Shown piece after piece: positions 16,989 through 26,445 of a stretch of 64,000 nt of DNA. Within the stretch, counting starts at the first letter, position 1. Each line of letters starts with the position of its first letter. Source of the DNA: Aquiflexum sp. TKW24L (GTDB taxonomy: Bacteria > Bacteroidota > Bacteroidia > Cytophagales > Cyclobacteriaceae); assembly GCF_023502205.1 (NCBI RefSeq), contig NZ_JAMFLG010000003.1, forward strand, positions 143,628 to 207,627, in the 5' to 3' direction. Under the pieces are notes generated by a model. The model was not told the origin of the DNA and ran no database searches. It was given only the letters and a program-made list of their open reading frames with translations. Position numbers and translations under genes: made by a program.

Positions 16989-17119
16989 GGGTTTTGTTCC
17001 AGTTATTCCAAATCAATATTTATATTCAAAGTTTAAATGTAGGTTAACATACCCATATTACAAAACAATTGGTGCTCTTACCTATTTACAGTCAGTACAT
17101 TAATTTTTGGAAAAACATT

Positions 17120-18184
17120 ATGATGAAAGAATACACAAAGCCCTTTATCCTTTTAATGATAATGATTTTCACTGTTGGCAACCTCATGGCCCAACGTTTT
17201 AAAGTCACCGGGATGCTTAGAAACGGAGCCACCGAGGAGCTTTTAAGCGGTGCTGAAATTACCATGAAGAATTTTGCATACTCCGCACTTTCTGACGAAT
17301 CAGGTAGGTTTTTTATTGACAGTGTTTTTTCCAATAACTATGTACTCAACATAAAAATGAATGGTTTTCAATCCTATCAAGCACAGATTCAGGTATCTGA
17401 TAATTTGAACCTTGGACTGATTACCTTATTTCCAATTGGGTATGAAGATGAATCAGGTGCTGCCTTGCAAAAAACAATTAGGGCGACCAATATTGCCGAA
17501 TTGTTCAGTAAAAGGCCAAATTTCATCGGGGGAAATTCCATCTATGGGATTCCCCCTGAGCCTAAACAACTCCAGGGAAACTTCTACTTGGATACAAAGT
17601 GGAATAAGGCTTCTATCTTACTTTATAAAAATGAAGAGTTGATAGAAGGTTACTTCGTAAGGTATAACATCAACAGTAACAATTTAGAACTGAGGTCAGA
17701 AAACTCCGATGATGCCACCACTATTCCCGGATTGAGGGTTAGGAACATGGTATGGATTGATTCTGAGCATGGTGTGCCGAGGTATTTTGTCAATGGAATG
17801 GATTTCAAAGATGAAGGTTCGCCGATAGCAGGATTTTTTGAAGTTCTTGTCGATGGCAAAATGCCTTTGGTCAGAAGAACAATCGCCTCCATCAAGGAAT
17901 CGAACTACAACCAAGCTTTAATGGTGGGTGAGCGGGATGATCGTGTGGTAAAAAGGTTTGTTTATTATTACATAGAAGGAAAAAATGTCATTGAAATCCC
18001 TTCAAACAAGAAAAAAATATTCCCGATTTTTGGTGATAGCCAAACAGAAATGGAAGCATTTGCAGATGCTAACGACCTCAACCTCAAGGAGCCATCTTCC
18101 CTATTCAGTTTATTCACCCAATACAACAGTAATTATGAAGGCTTTGATGCTTTACTTCCCAAATTAATCGAAAATCAGCCATGA
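17120..18184 (+). CDS. Exported protein with carboxypeptidase-regulatory-like domain
   Basis: About 354 residues with a signal peptide (MMKEYTKPFILLMIM..., cleavage near NLMAQ). A beta-sandwich of the CarboxypepD_reg-like kind follows (about residues 25-110: the GMLRNGATEELLSGAEI and SDESGRFFIDSV segments), then about 240 residues I do not recognise. The protein is too short to be a TonB-dependent receptor. The ATG at 17120 is preferred to 17069, which would add a non-signal stretch. Its last codon overlaps the ATG of the second gamma-glutamyltransferase (ATGA, 18181-18184), so the two are probably translated together. Confidence 0.75.
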   Translation: MMKEYTKPFILLMIMIFTVGNLMAQRFKVTGMLRNGATEELLSGAEITMKNFAYSALSDESGRFFIDSVFSNNYVLNIKMNGFQSYQAQIQVSDNLNLGLITLFPIGYEDESGAALQKTIRATNIAELFSKRPNFIGGNSIYGIPPEPKQLQGNFYLDTKWNKASILLYKNEELIEGYFVRYNINSNNLELRSENSDDATTIPGLRVRNMVWIDSEHGVPRYFVNGMDFKDEGSPIAGFFEVLVDGKMPLVRRTIASIKESNYNQALMVGERDDRVVKRFVYYYIEGKNVIEIPSNKKKIFPIFGDSQTEMEAFADANDLNLKEPSSLFSLFTQYNSNYEGFDALLPKLIENQP

Positions 18185-20022
18185 TAAGGAACTTTACGAT
18201 TTTAATAATCTGTCTTTTCACTTTCAATGTTTCGGCTCAGACGCAAAAACCCCCACTTCATGGAAAACATTGGATGGCCATCACTGGAAAACCACTTGGT
18301 GCTACGGCCGGTGCCATGATATTCAACCAAGGAGGAAATGCCATAGACGCTTCATGCGCCATGCTTGCGGCAGTTTGTACCATGTGGGACGTATTGAGTT
18401 GGGGTGGCGAAACACAGGCATTGATTTACAATCCCAAAACCGGAAAGGTCATTGCCATCAATGCCATGGGAATCGCCCCGACAGGAGCTACAGTCGAATT
18501 TTACAAAGAAAAGGGAATGGCCTACCCACCTGAGTTTGGACCATTGGCCGCTACGACTCCGGGAACACCTGGTGGATTGATGACCATGTTAGCCGAGTAT
18601 GGCACGATGAGTTTGGAACAAGTGCTCGCTCCAGCCATGGAAATGGCAAAAGGATATCCCATCGAAGCCCAAACTGCAAACATGATCGAAAGGAATAAAG
18701 ACAAAATCAAAGAATGGCCTTATTCCAAGAAGGTATTTTTGCCACATCTTGGAGAAGAAAGAGAAGCGCCATATCCGGGAGAAGTTTTTGTGCAGGAGGA
18801 TCTGTATCAGACTTTGAAGAAATTGGTGGATACCGAAAAAGCCGCGCTTGCAGCCGGTAAAAACAGAAAAGAAGCCATTTATGCAGCCTATGAGCGTTTT
18901 TACAAAGGAGATATTGCCGCCGAAATTGTAAGAGGAGCAAGAGAACAAGGTGGACTTTTTACGATGGAAGACTTTGCAAAATGGAAAGTTAAAATCGAAG
19001 AACCGCTGAAAGTAAATTACAAAGGCATTGATGTATACAAACTTCAGGAATGGACCCAAGGACCGGCATTGCTCCAAAGTCTGAATATCCTGGAGAATTT
19101 TGACCTCAAGTCAATGGGGTATAATTCAGCCAATTATATCAATACAGTATATCAAAGTATGAGTTTGGCATTTTCAGACCGGGATTTCTATTACGGCGAT
19201 CCTGATTTTACTCCAAAAAGCCCGATGAAGGGTTTGCTTTCCAAGGAGTATGCGAAAGAGCGGGCAAAGTTGATCAAAGAAAAAAATGATCCTGAAATGG
19301 GTCCCGGTGACCCCTACCCTTTCCAAGGAGAGACCAATCCTTTTTCACATCTCTTGGCCAATAGGAAAGAAGCCTTGGTGTATGACCGACCTGAGTTGCC
19401 GATCCAAGGCCTAGACGATCCTTTTCTGGACCATTTTCTTGCAGGCACGACTTCCATCCAAGCGGCTGATGCCGAAGGTTGGGTGGTTTCCATTACCCCT
19501 TCCGGTGGTTGGGTTCCTGCGACCATTGCCGGAAATACCGGTGTTGGCATGAGTCAGCGGATGCAGAGTTTCGTTTTGGATGAAAGGCTCAATCCCTTCA
19601 ATGTCCTGCAACCGGGGAAAAGACCAAGGGTAACCTTGACCCCAAGTATGGCTTTGAAAGATGGTAAACCCTTTCTCTCCTTTGCCGTGCAGGGCGGAGA
19701 TACCCAAGACCAAGATTTGGTGCAGATGTTTTTGAATATCGTAGAGTTTGGGATGACTGTGCAGGAAGCCGCAGAAGCTGCCAACATCCATAATTACCAG
19801 ATCCAATCTTCCTTTGGCGCTCATGAGTCAAAACCCGGTTCCATCACGCTCAACAGTCAGGTTCCTGCTTGGGTAAGAAAAGACTTGCAAAACCGGGGCT
19901 ACAAGCCAAATATGCTTGACAGAACTTCAGGTCCACTCAATGCCATTTGGTTTGATTGGAAGCATGGGACATTTTGGGGAGGATCGAGCAATCATGGAGA
20001 GGATTATGGGATAGCTTGGTAG
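18181..20022 (+). CDS. Gamma-glutamyltransferase-family protein, second copy
   Basis: A 613-residue Ntn-hydrolase of the gamma-glutamyltranspeptidase family with a signal peptide (residues 1-20, ending FNVSAQ). Large-subunit features GGNAIDASCAML and GGLMTMLAEYG are present. The processing site differs from the other copy: the new N-terminal Thr should be Thr423 in AGTTSIQAADAEGW, instead of TTHYS. It is also longer and lacks the GSKLYS-type loop, reading GWVPATIAGNTGVGMSQRMQSF in outline. This resembles a divergent branch whose acceptor or substrate may not be glutathione. It overlaps the preceding gene by four bases. Confidence 0.85.
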   Translation: MIRNFTILIICLFTFNVSAQTQKPPLHGKHWMAITGKPLGATAGAMIFNQGGNAIDASCAMLAAVCTMWDVLSWGGETQALIYNPKTGKVIAINAMGIAPTGATVEFYKEKGMAYPPEFGPLAATTPGTPGGLMTMLAEYGTMSLEQVLAPAMEMAKGYPIEAQTANMIERNKDKIKEWPYSKKVFLPHLGEEREAPYPGEVFVQEDLYQTLKKLVDTEKAALAAGKNRKEAIYAAYERFYKGDIAAEIVRGAREQGGLFTMEDFAKWKVKIEEPLKVNYKGIDVYKLQEWTQGPALLQSLNILENFDLKSMGYNSANYINTVYQSMSLAFSDRDFYYGDPDFTPKSPMKGLLSKEYAKERAKLIKEKNDPEMGPGDPYPFQGETNPFSHLLANRKEALVYDRPELPIQGLDDPFLDHFLAGTTSIQAADAEGWVVSITPSGGWVPATIAGNTGVGMSQRMQSFVLDERLNPFNVLQPGKRPRVTLTPSMALKDGKPFLSFAVQGGDTQDQDLVQMFLNIVEFGMTVQEAAEAANIHNYQIQSSFGAHESKPGSITLNSQVPAWVRKDLQNRGYKPNMLDRTSGPLNAIWFDWKHGTFWGGSSNHGEDYGIAW

Positions 20023-20050
20023 GGGTTGGGAAAGCTTATTAATTCCTGAT

Positions 20051-22414
20051 TTATTCATTTCTCAAGGAATCAACCGGATTGGACAAAGCAACTTTTATGG
20101 ATTGATAGAAAACCGACAGAAGGGCAATTCCCAATAAGGACAATGTGGTAAACAGGTATGCCCAAACTGTGAGCTGGGTATGAAAAGCAAATCCTGCCAA
20201 ATACATTTTGGAGAAATACCAAGCCAAAGGAAAGCCTAAAAGAACACCAAGAAAAACCAACGTGAAAAAATCCCTTCCCAACAATAGGACCAATTGGCTG
20301 GAGGACGCACCCATTACTTTTCTTATACCCATTTCTTTGACCCTTTTGGAAGCAGAAAAAGAAGAAAGGCCGAACAATCCCATGCATGCAATGAGGACTG
20401 CTATTCCTGTAAATCCCATAGAAAGCTTGCCGATAACTTGTTCCATTTGGTACTCCCTTTGAAATGCTTCATCCAAAAAAGTATACCCAAAAGGATAATC
20501 AGGGCTGTATTTTTTTATTATTCCCTCCATATGGCTCAGCGTTTCTTCCATACCATATTCCGGATTGGTCCGGACATAGTAGTGGAATCCAACATTTTGG
20601 CTATACATAAAAACCATCGGTTCGATGTTTTCCCTCAGGCTATTGTTGTGAAAATCTTCCGTGACACCGATCACCTGACCTAGACCATGCCAAGCCTCTA
20701 TCTCAGACCCGATTATTTCATCTTTGGGAATCCCCATTGCTTCCATTGCTCTTCTATTGATGATATATTTTGGATTTTCGGGGTTTTGGTCTGGAGAAAA
20801 ATTTGAGCCCGCCACAAATGGAATTCCCATCGTTGGTAGGAAATCTTCATCACATCGGAGAATTTTGAAGGTAATGTTATCACTTTCAGACTTTCCATTC
20901 CAAGTAATATCGTTGGCAGTAATGGGGATTGAAAGAATATCACTTCCTCCAAAGCCCACACTTTCTATCCCTCCAAAATTTTTGAGTTCATTTTTGAATG
21001 CTTCGTGATTTTTAATTTGTGATTCTTGGGCATCAATTACAATAATTTGTTCCTTTTGGTAACCCAGGTTCTTGTTGCTGATAAACTCAATTTGCTTGTA
21101 AACAGCCAAGCTGCCTATGATCAAAATAGTGGACAAAGCCAGTTGACCCACTACAAGGGATTTTCTTATAGCTGTACCTTTTAATTGTGAGCCCGAATCT
21201 CCCTTTAAAACAGCAACAGGTTTGAAGGAAGAAAGGAAAAAAGCAGGGTAAGAGCCTGCCAAGAGACCACAGGCCAAAGTCAATAAAACTACTCCGAAGA
21301 GGATTATTGAATCGGCATTTTCCAATGAAATATTTTTCTCTGTCAATTCATTGAAATAAGGCAAAATCAAAATGACCAAAACTATGGCTACGACAAGGCC
21401 AAAAAAAGAAAGTAGAATAGATTCGAGGAGAAACTGCTTAATCAAACCAGCTTTTCCTGCTCCAATTGCTTTCCGTATCCCAATCTCTTTACCTCTAGTC
21501 GTTGACCTTGCAGTGGCTAGGTTCATGAAGTTGATGCAGGCCATGATGAGAATCAGCATACCTATCACAGAAAAAAGCCATACCTGGTCAATCCTTCCTC
21601 CGGCAATTTGTCCGTTTTCAAATTTGTTGTACAGCCTGTATTTTGTAAACTGGAATAAAAAGGGGTTACTGATACATTCAGGACAGTTTTTTTTGATCAA
21701 GTTGGAAATTTTTTGATTTGCCGCATCCAGATCGGCGTCCTTATACAAAGCGACATAAGTTCGTGATCCCCCACTCTGCCAATTTTTTGTCCAAGGGTTT
21801 TCTTCTTTGAATAGGTCAAAAGGCAAGACAAAATCAAACTGCAAACTTGAATTGGATGGTAGATCCAAAAAGACACTGCTTACCATCATATCATGCTTCC
21901 CCTCTACAAGAATGACCCTACCTATTGGATCGGAATTCCCAAATAATTTTTGGGAAAGGTTTTCTGAAATGGCGATGGCTTTCTTGTTGGCAACGGGATT
22001 CATATTGTCTCCCTTTACAATGGGAAAACTAAAAATCTGAAACAACCCTTGATCACTATAAATACCATTTTGAAGGAATGCTTTTTCTCCTGATTTTAAA
22101 AGAAGCTCCGTATCCATGCTTGTTTGTGAAACAATCTCCACCTCGGGAAGATCACTTTGAATCACCTCAGCCAAATTCACCGGGGTAGCGCCATAGGAGG
22201 TTATTGATCCGTCTGAGAATGTATTGTTGACCATCACTTTAAAAATCCTATCCGAATTGCTGTGGAACCGGTCAAATTTCCATTCGTCATGGATCCATAG
22301 AAAAATGAGCAAGCAAGTTGCCAAGCCAATACCCAAGCCGACAATGTTGATAACAGAATAGCTTCTTTGGCGAATGATATTTCTCAGTGAAACCTTAAGG
22401 TAATTTGAAATCAT
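20051..22414 (-). CDS. FtsX/MacB-type ABC transporter permease
   Basis: A 787-residue permease with the Bacteroidota two-repeat layout: TM1 (about residues 20-42), a periplasmic MacB-like core domain, three helices (about 290-400), a second single helix after LKGTAIRKSLVVG, a second core domain, and three final helices. The start KVSLRNIIRQRSYSVINIVGL and the FtsX boxes ATARSTTRGKEIGIRKAIGA and SASKRVKEMGIRKVMGAS are diagnostic. Family members extrude small molecules or transmit force for lipoprotein release, but need an ATPase; none is encoded next to it. No adjacent gene suggests the substrate. Confidence 0.88.
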   Translation of the reverse strand: MISNYLKVSLRNIIRQRSYSVINIVGLGIGLATCLLIFLWIHDEWKFDRFHSNSDRIFKVMVNNTFSDGSITSYGATPVNLAEVIQSDLPEVEIVSQTSMDTELLLKSGEKAFLQNGIYSDQGLFQIFSFPIVKGDNMNPVANKKAIAISENLSQKLFGNSDPIGRVILVEGKHDMMVSSVFLDLPSNSSLQFDFVLPFDLFKEENPWTKNWQSGGSRTYVALYKDADLDAANQKISNLIKKNCPECISNPFLFQFTKYRLYNKFENGQIAGGRIDQVWLFSVIGMLILIMACINFMNLATARSTTRGKEIGIRKAIGAGKAGLIKQFLLESILLSFFGLVVAIVLVILILPYFNELTEKNISLENADSIILFGVVLLTLACGLLAGSYPAFFLSSFKPVAVLKGDSGSQLKGTAIRKSLVVGQLALSTILIIGSLAVYKQIEFISNKNLGYQKEQIIVIDAQESQIKNHEAFKNELKNFGGIESVGFGGSDILSIPITANDITWNGKSESDNITFKILRCDEDFLPTMGIPFVAGSNFSPDQNPENPKYIINRRAMEAMGIPKDEIIGSEIEAWHGLGQVIGVTEDFHNNSLRENIEPMVFMYSQNVGFHYYVRTNPEYGMEETLSHMEGIIKKYSPDYPFGYTFLDEAFQREYQMEQVIGKLSMGFTGIAVLIACMGLFGLSSFSASKRVKEMGIRKVMGASSSQLVLLLGRDFFTLVFLGVLLGFPLAWYFSKMYLAGFAFHTQLTVWAYLFTTLSLLGIALLSVFYQSIKVALSNPVDSLRNE

Positions 22415-22680
22415 TTTGAATGTTGAATTGAGTGGAATGGATCAAAGAAATAATGTGGACAAGGATCAAGCCAAAGAAAGACCTGAAATTATTGAAAAAA
22501 CGACATTTATTAATTCCCCTTTGTCCGATGACGATCTTAAATGTCCACTTGCGACCAAAATCATTTCTTATCCTTCACGAATTAGAGTGAATTCAATATC
22601 TGATTCAAGAATTCACAGTATTTCTCTGAATGAGGAATTCAAAAAACTATATTTACACCTTCAAAAAATCAGAGTTTCCC

Positions 22681-23976
22681 ATGAATAACTTTATTGAAGA
22701 GCTGCGCTGGAGAGGAATGCTTCAGGATATGACCCCTGAAATCGAAGAATACCTGAAAAAAGGGTCAGCCGCTGCCTACCTTGGATTTGATCCAACATCT
22801 GATTCATTGCATATCGGTCACCTCGTCGGCGTGATGACTTTGCTCCATTTCCAAAGGGCAGGCCACAAGCCTTTTGCACTCGTGGGAGGGGCAACCGGAA
22901 TGATCGGCGATCCAAGTTTCAAGTCAGCAGAAAGAAATCTTTTGGATAAAGCCACTTTGGACCACAATGTAGCTTGTCTTCAAAAGCAATTGTCACATTT
23001 TTTGGACTTCAGAGAAGGGACTTCCAACAAAGCGGAGCTTGTCAATAATTACGATTGGATGTCCCAATTTTCGTTTTTGGAGTTTATCAGGGATGTAGGC
23101 AAATATATTACGGTAAACTACATGATGGCCAAGGATTCGGTCAAAAGAAGGTTGGAAGATGGAAATGGCCTTTCATTTACAGAGTTCTCCTATCAGTTGA
23201 TCCAAGGATACGATTTCTATCATTTGTGGAAAAACAAGAATGTAGCCATCCAACTTGGAGGTTCGGACCAATGGGGAAATATCGTTACCGGGACTGAATT
23301 GATCCGCAAAATGGAAGGTGGAAGTGCCTATGCCCTTACCGTCCCATTGATCACCAAAGCTGACGGCACAAAGTTTGGAAAGACTGAAAGCGGTTCTGTT
23401 TGGCTGGATCCTGAGAAGACTTCCCCTTATGCCTTTTATCAGTTTTGGCTGAATGTCTCTGATGAGGATGCATCCAAGTATATCAGGATTTTCACGGTCT
23501 TGGATCAGGAAACTGTGCTAAACTTGGAAAAAGAACAGACCGACGCTCCTCACCTCAGGGTAATTCAAAAAGAAATCGCCAAGCAAGTTACCATCATGGT
23601 TCACGGCGAAAATGAATACAATATGGCTGTAAAAGCCTCTGATATTCTTTTTGGGAAATCATCCACAGAGGATTTGGCAATATTAGATGAACGAACCTTC
23701 TTACAGGTTTTTGAAGGCGTTCCTCAAGCGACAATTTCACGGAGGGAATTTGAAGAAATCACAAACGTGACCGATTTGCTTTCTGAAAAAACCAATAGTA
23801 TCATTTTCCCTTCCAAAGGAGAAGCAAGAAAAATGATCCAAGGTGGTGGCGTAGCCATCAACAAAGAGAAAGTTACAGACCCCAATCAAAGTCTTTCTTT
23901 TTCACTGCTTCAAGGGAAGTATTTATTGGTCCAAAAAGGCAAGAAACAGTATTACATCATATCTGTAATTGCTTGA
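22681..23976 (+). CDS. tyrS: Tyrosyl-tRNA synthetase
   Basis: A 431-residue class I aminoacyl-tRNA synthetase that attaches tyrosine to tRNA-Tyr. The HIGH motif is at residues 44-47 and the KMSKS-equivalent is KFGKT (231-235), as expected for TyrS of the KFGKS type. The tyrosine-binding [24 protein letters not shown] segment lies between them (quoted in part: [11 protein letters not shown]). An S4 RNA-binding domain covers about residues 365-430. The ATG at 22681 ([14 protein letters not shown]) is the true start by comparison with the family; longer in-frame starts add a non-homologous leader. No T-box-like leader is seen, as expected in this phylum. Confidence 0.95.
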   Translation: MNNFIEELRWRGMLQDMTPEIEEYLKKGSAAAYLGFDPTSDSLHIGHLVGVMTLLHFQRAGHKPFALVGGATGMIGDPSFKSAERNLLDKATLDHNVACLQKQLSHFLDFREGTSNKAELVNNYDWMSQFSFLEFIRDVGKYITVNYMMAKDSVKRRLEDGNGLSFTEFSYQLIQGYDFYHLWKNKNVAIQLGGSDQWGNIVTGTELIRKMEGGSAYALTVPLITKADGTKFGKTESGSVWLDPEKTSPYAFYQFWLNVSDEDASKYIRIFTVLDQETVLNLEKEQTDAPHLRVIQKEIAKQVTIMVHGENEYNMAVKASDILFGKSSTEDLAILDERTFLQVFEGVPQATISRREFEEITNVTDLLSEKTNSIIFPSKGEARKMIQGGGVAINKEKVTDPNQSLSFSLLQGKYLLVQKGKKQYYIISVIA

Positions 23977-24107
23977 TATAATAAATCTTAAGATTAATCG
24001 AGATGGTTAGGTAAGGTTATAATAATCTTACCTGACTATTTTGGAAGCTCGGTACTTTTTCTTTCCCGGGTAATTCCAAATCTATTTCCAAATTTGATTA
24101 AACCAGA

Positions 24108-24878
24108 TCAGCTTATTTCTTTCCTCGCTATTTTAGTCATCAAGGGAGTTTTGATCCAGGTCGGCAAAATCTTAATGAGGAACCAAACCATCGGGTTTAC
24201 TATGATTTCAGCTTTCTTTTCAAAAAGTTGCCGAATACATTTATTTGCGATCACTTCAGGTTCCAACATCATAAATTTGCCAAAGTATCCCTTTCCGGTT
24301 CTTATTATCACATCGCCGTTCGTTTTGATAGGGCCGGGACAGACAACACTTACAGAAACGTTAGTATTTTCCAACTCCTGATTAAGTCCTCTTGAAAATG
24401 AGTATATAAAAGATTTTGATGCCGGATAGACAGTTTTAAAACCGATGGGAAGATAAGCAGCCAAACTTGCTACATTCAAAATATAACCTTTAGGCTGTCT
24501 CAAAAGATTTGGCAAAAGTTGGTGGGTGAGTACTGCGGTAGTTACAATATTCAGGTTCAAAATCTTATTGATGTATTCTATGGGAGCCTCGGTCATTTTT
24601 TTTGTACCACCTGTTCCTACATTATTTATCAAAATGAAGATATCAAAATGAAGGTTTATCCAAGCTCCCAAATCAATCACATTTTTATATTCTGACAAAT
24701 CTGTTTCATAATACCTGCTATCGATCTGGTATTTTTCCTTCAATTCCTCACAAAGTATATTCAACCCGTTGTTTGGCCGGCTTACGAGAATGGTATTGAT
24801 TTTTCTTTTGGACAGTTCTATGGCGAAGGCCTTACCCAAACCTTGTCTAGCCCCTGTGATTAACGCATATTGGCTCAT
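24108..24878 (-). CDS. Short-chain dehydrogenase/reductase
   Basis: A 256-residue classical SDR. The cofactor motif TGARQGLG is at residues 7-14, NNVGTGG is the structural Asn box, and YPASK is the catalytic Tyr-x-x-x-Lys (about residues 151-155), preceded by the catalytic Ser in NVASLAAY. The PGPIKT segment follows. It probably uses NADP(H), since Arg/Ser follow the second strand (LVSRPN). The substrate is unknown. The gene is alone; 240 A/T-rich bases without recognised features separate it from the decayed IS element. Confidence 0.88.
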   Translation of the reverse strand: MSQYALITGARQGLGKAFAIELSKRKINTILVSRPNNGLNILCEELKEKYQIDSRYYETDLSEYKNVIDLGAWINLHFDIFILINNVGTGGTKKMTEAPIEYINKILNLNIVTTAVLTHQLLPNLLRQPKGYILNVASLAAYLPIGFKTVYPASKSFIYSFSRGLNQELENTNVSVSVVCPGPIKTNGDVIIRTGKGYFGKFMMLEPEVIANKCIRQLFEKKAEIIVNPMVWFLIKILPTWIKTPLMTKIARKEIS

Positions 24879-25121
24879 ATATGAATTTTGAGATTAAAAG
24901 GGATGAATTGCAACGATTGAAGCATTGTAATTTATAACTAAAATCGGGAATCAATAACTTCTTCTTTGCACTCTAGACGAGTAAATAAAGTCCAAGTCTT
25001 TTCACGCCTAACCGTGCTTTAGATTGCAAAAATCATTTTATTATTTCAAGGAGAATTGATTTTTTCTAAAAAACGTAAAAAATATAAACCTTCTTCCTAA
25101 ACTAAAACAATACCGTCCTAA

Positions 25122-26288
25122 ATAAAAGTTGAGAGGCCCTACTTTTTGCCCAAAATAGCTATTTTGGGTTTGCACCAAAAACCTCAGACTTCCAAGGCCC
25201 CTTCTAAGTCGAGTATCAGCTACCAGAACAAGCGCAGGGACGCTGATTTGTTCAAGGATCTGTATTATTCACTTTTGAAACATTTAGGACAGCAGGCCTC
25301 CTTACGGCGAGTCAATCTCAGGATCAAGGCCCCTGTCTACCTGTTGGATTCCACGGTAGTCAGTCTATGCCTTTCGGTTTTTGACTGGGCAACCTTCCGT
25401 ACCAAAAAGGGAGCCGTCAAGTTGCATACGCTCCTGGACTATGATGGAAAACTCACTGTCTATGTGAACATTACAGAAGGGAGTGTGGCAGACAACAAAG
25501 GGGCCTACGATATTCCCCTGGAGAAAGGATCCGTCATCGTGGCGGACAGGTATTAGAATGACTTTCCGCTGCTCAACGTTTGGGACAGCAGCGGGGTATT
25601 CTTCGTGATCCGGCACAAAGACAACCTGGCCTTCACCACGGTCAGGGAACGGGAACTGCCCGATCATACCGCCCAGCAGGTGCTCAAGGACGAAGAGATC
25701 GAACTGACCAACCCACAGTCCAAGGCAAAGTATCCCGGAAGGCTCAGAAGGGTGGCAGTATGGGACGAAAAAAACCAGCAGACCGTCGAACTGATCACCA
25801 ACAACTTCAGGTGGGCAGCCCAGACCATCGGAGACCTTTACAAATCCCGGTGGGAAATCGAGATATTCTTCCGTGACATCAAACAGCTACTGCATATCAA
25901 AACCTTCATCGGAACCTCCAAAAATGCGGTAATGATCCAGATTTGGACTGCTTTGATTACCATTCTGCTACTCAAAGCCATGAAGGCAACAGCAAAATTC
26001 GGATGGCACCTGTCCAATCTGGTCGCTTTTATCCGCTTGAACATATTCGTCAAAATCGAGCTCCAAAAATGGCTGGACAGACCCTTTGAAGACCACGAAA
26101 AACCTCCCCAAAAGAGCCAACAGGGGGTTGTCATATTTGGCAATGACAGGTCATCTGAAAGTCAGATTTTTCCGCTATCAGTAAACAGGCTAAAAGATAA
26201 ATGGCATATATATCTTGCTTTTAGTCAGGAGCAGACCAAGAGTGCTGAAATGCTACTCTCCGATTCGGTTTATTTGGGGTGGTTGTAG
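25122..26288 (+). pseudogene. Decayed IS4-family transposase (5' truncated, internal stop)
   Basis: A single reading frame encodes an IS4-type DDE transposase, with APVYLLDST (first Asp), an ITEGSVADN segment, VIVADRY before the second Asp in NDFPLL, and the Y-(2)-R-(3)-E signature in YKSRWEIEIFFRDIKQLL. The frame is broken by one TAG at 25554-25556, where relatives most likely have a second Tyr (ADRY-Y-NDF), and reading continues in frame after it. The N-terminal part (roughly 75-85 residues) is missing: only a TTG is available at 25146 and a stop lies at 25119. The core (25.55-25.95 kb) is visibly richer in G+C than its neighbours, suggesting recent transfer. I see no terminal inverted repeats, so the ends are uncertain. 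Confidence 0.8.
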
Positions 26289-26346
26289 ATAAATAAAAAT
26301 ATTATAACCCCCATCTCGATGCGAATTCTCGGGGCACTAGATGACA

Positions 26347-26387
26347 AATGCTTGAATTAGAATGGTCTAGCCATTCCATTAGGCATT
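26347..26387. repeat. Imperfect 41-bp palindrome beside the IS remnant
   Basis: GAATGG-TCTAG-CCATTC forms a clean centre (26360-26376). The outer parts AATGCTTGAATTA and CATTAGGCATT extend the symmetry with mismatches. It may be an operator of a lost regulator or the scar of an element end. Confidence 0.35.
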
Positions 26388-26429
26388 AGTCGACAACAAG
26401 TCAGTGAGCTGGCAAAAGGGCGGTATTAA
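26361..26429 (+). pseudogene. Helix-turn-helix gene remnant
   Basis: Twenty-two in-frame codons ending in TAA (26427-26429) encode PLGISRQQVSELAKGR and a few flanking residues, which reads like the recognition part of an XRE/HigA-type helix-turn-helix. A stop codon (26358-26360) lies directly upstream and no start is present, so it can only be a fragment. It lies between the decayed transposase and the YheT hydrolase gene, consistent with mobile-element or toxin-antitoxin debris. The fragment is short and could be chance. Confidence 0.3.
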
Positions 26430-26445
26430 TTTAACCTTTCTTCAA

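Noticed and set aside
22415..22680. T-box or other riboswitch ahead of tyrS
   Set aside because: No conserved T-box sequence or terminator/antiterminator pair is visible, and the phylum normally lacks them at this gene.
22416..22688. Plus-strand frame of 90 codons between the FtsX permease and tyrS
   Set aside because: No signal, domain or good composition; it overlaps the tyrS start region out of frame and looks like open leader sequence.
24009..24033. AGGTAAG/CTTACCT hairpin after tyrS as a terminator
   Set aside because: Short stem, 11-base A/T loop and no T run; too weak to call.
26289..26345. Terminal inverted repeat of the IS element
   Set aside because: No sequence here matches the reverse complement of the region before 25122 over more than a few bases.
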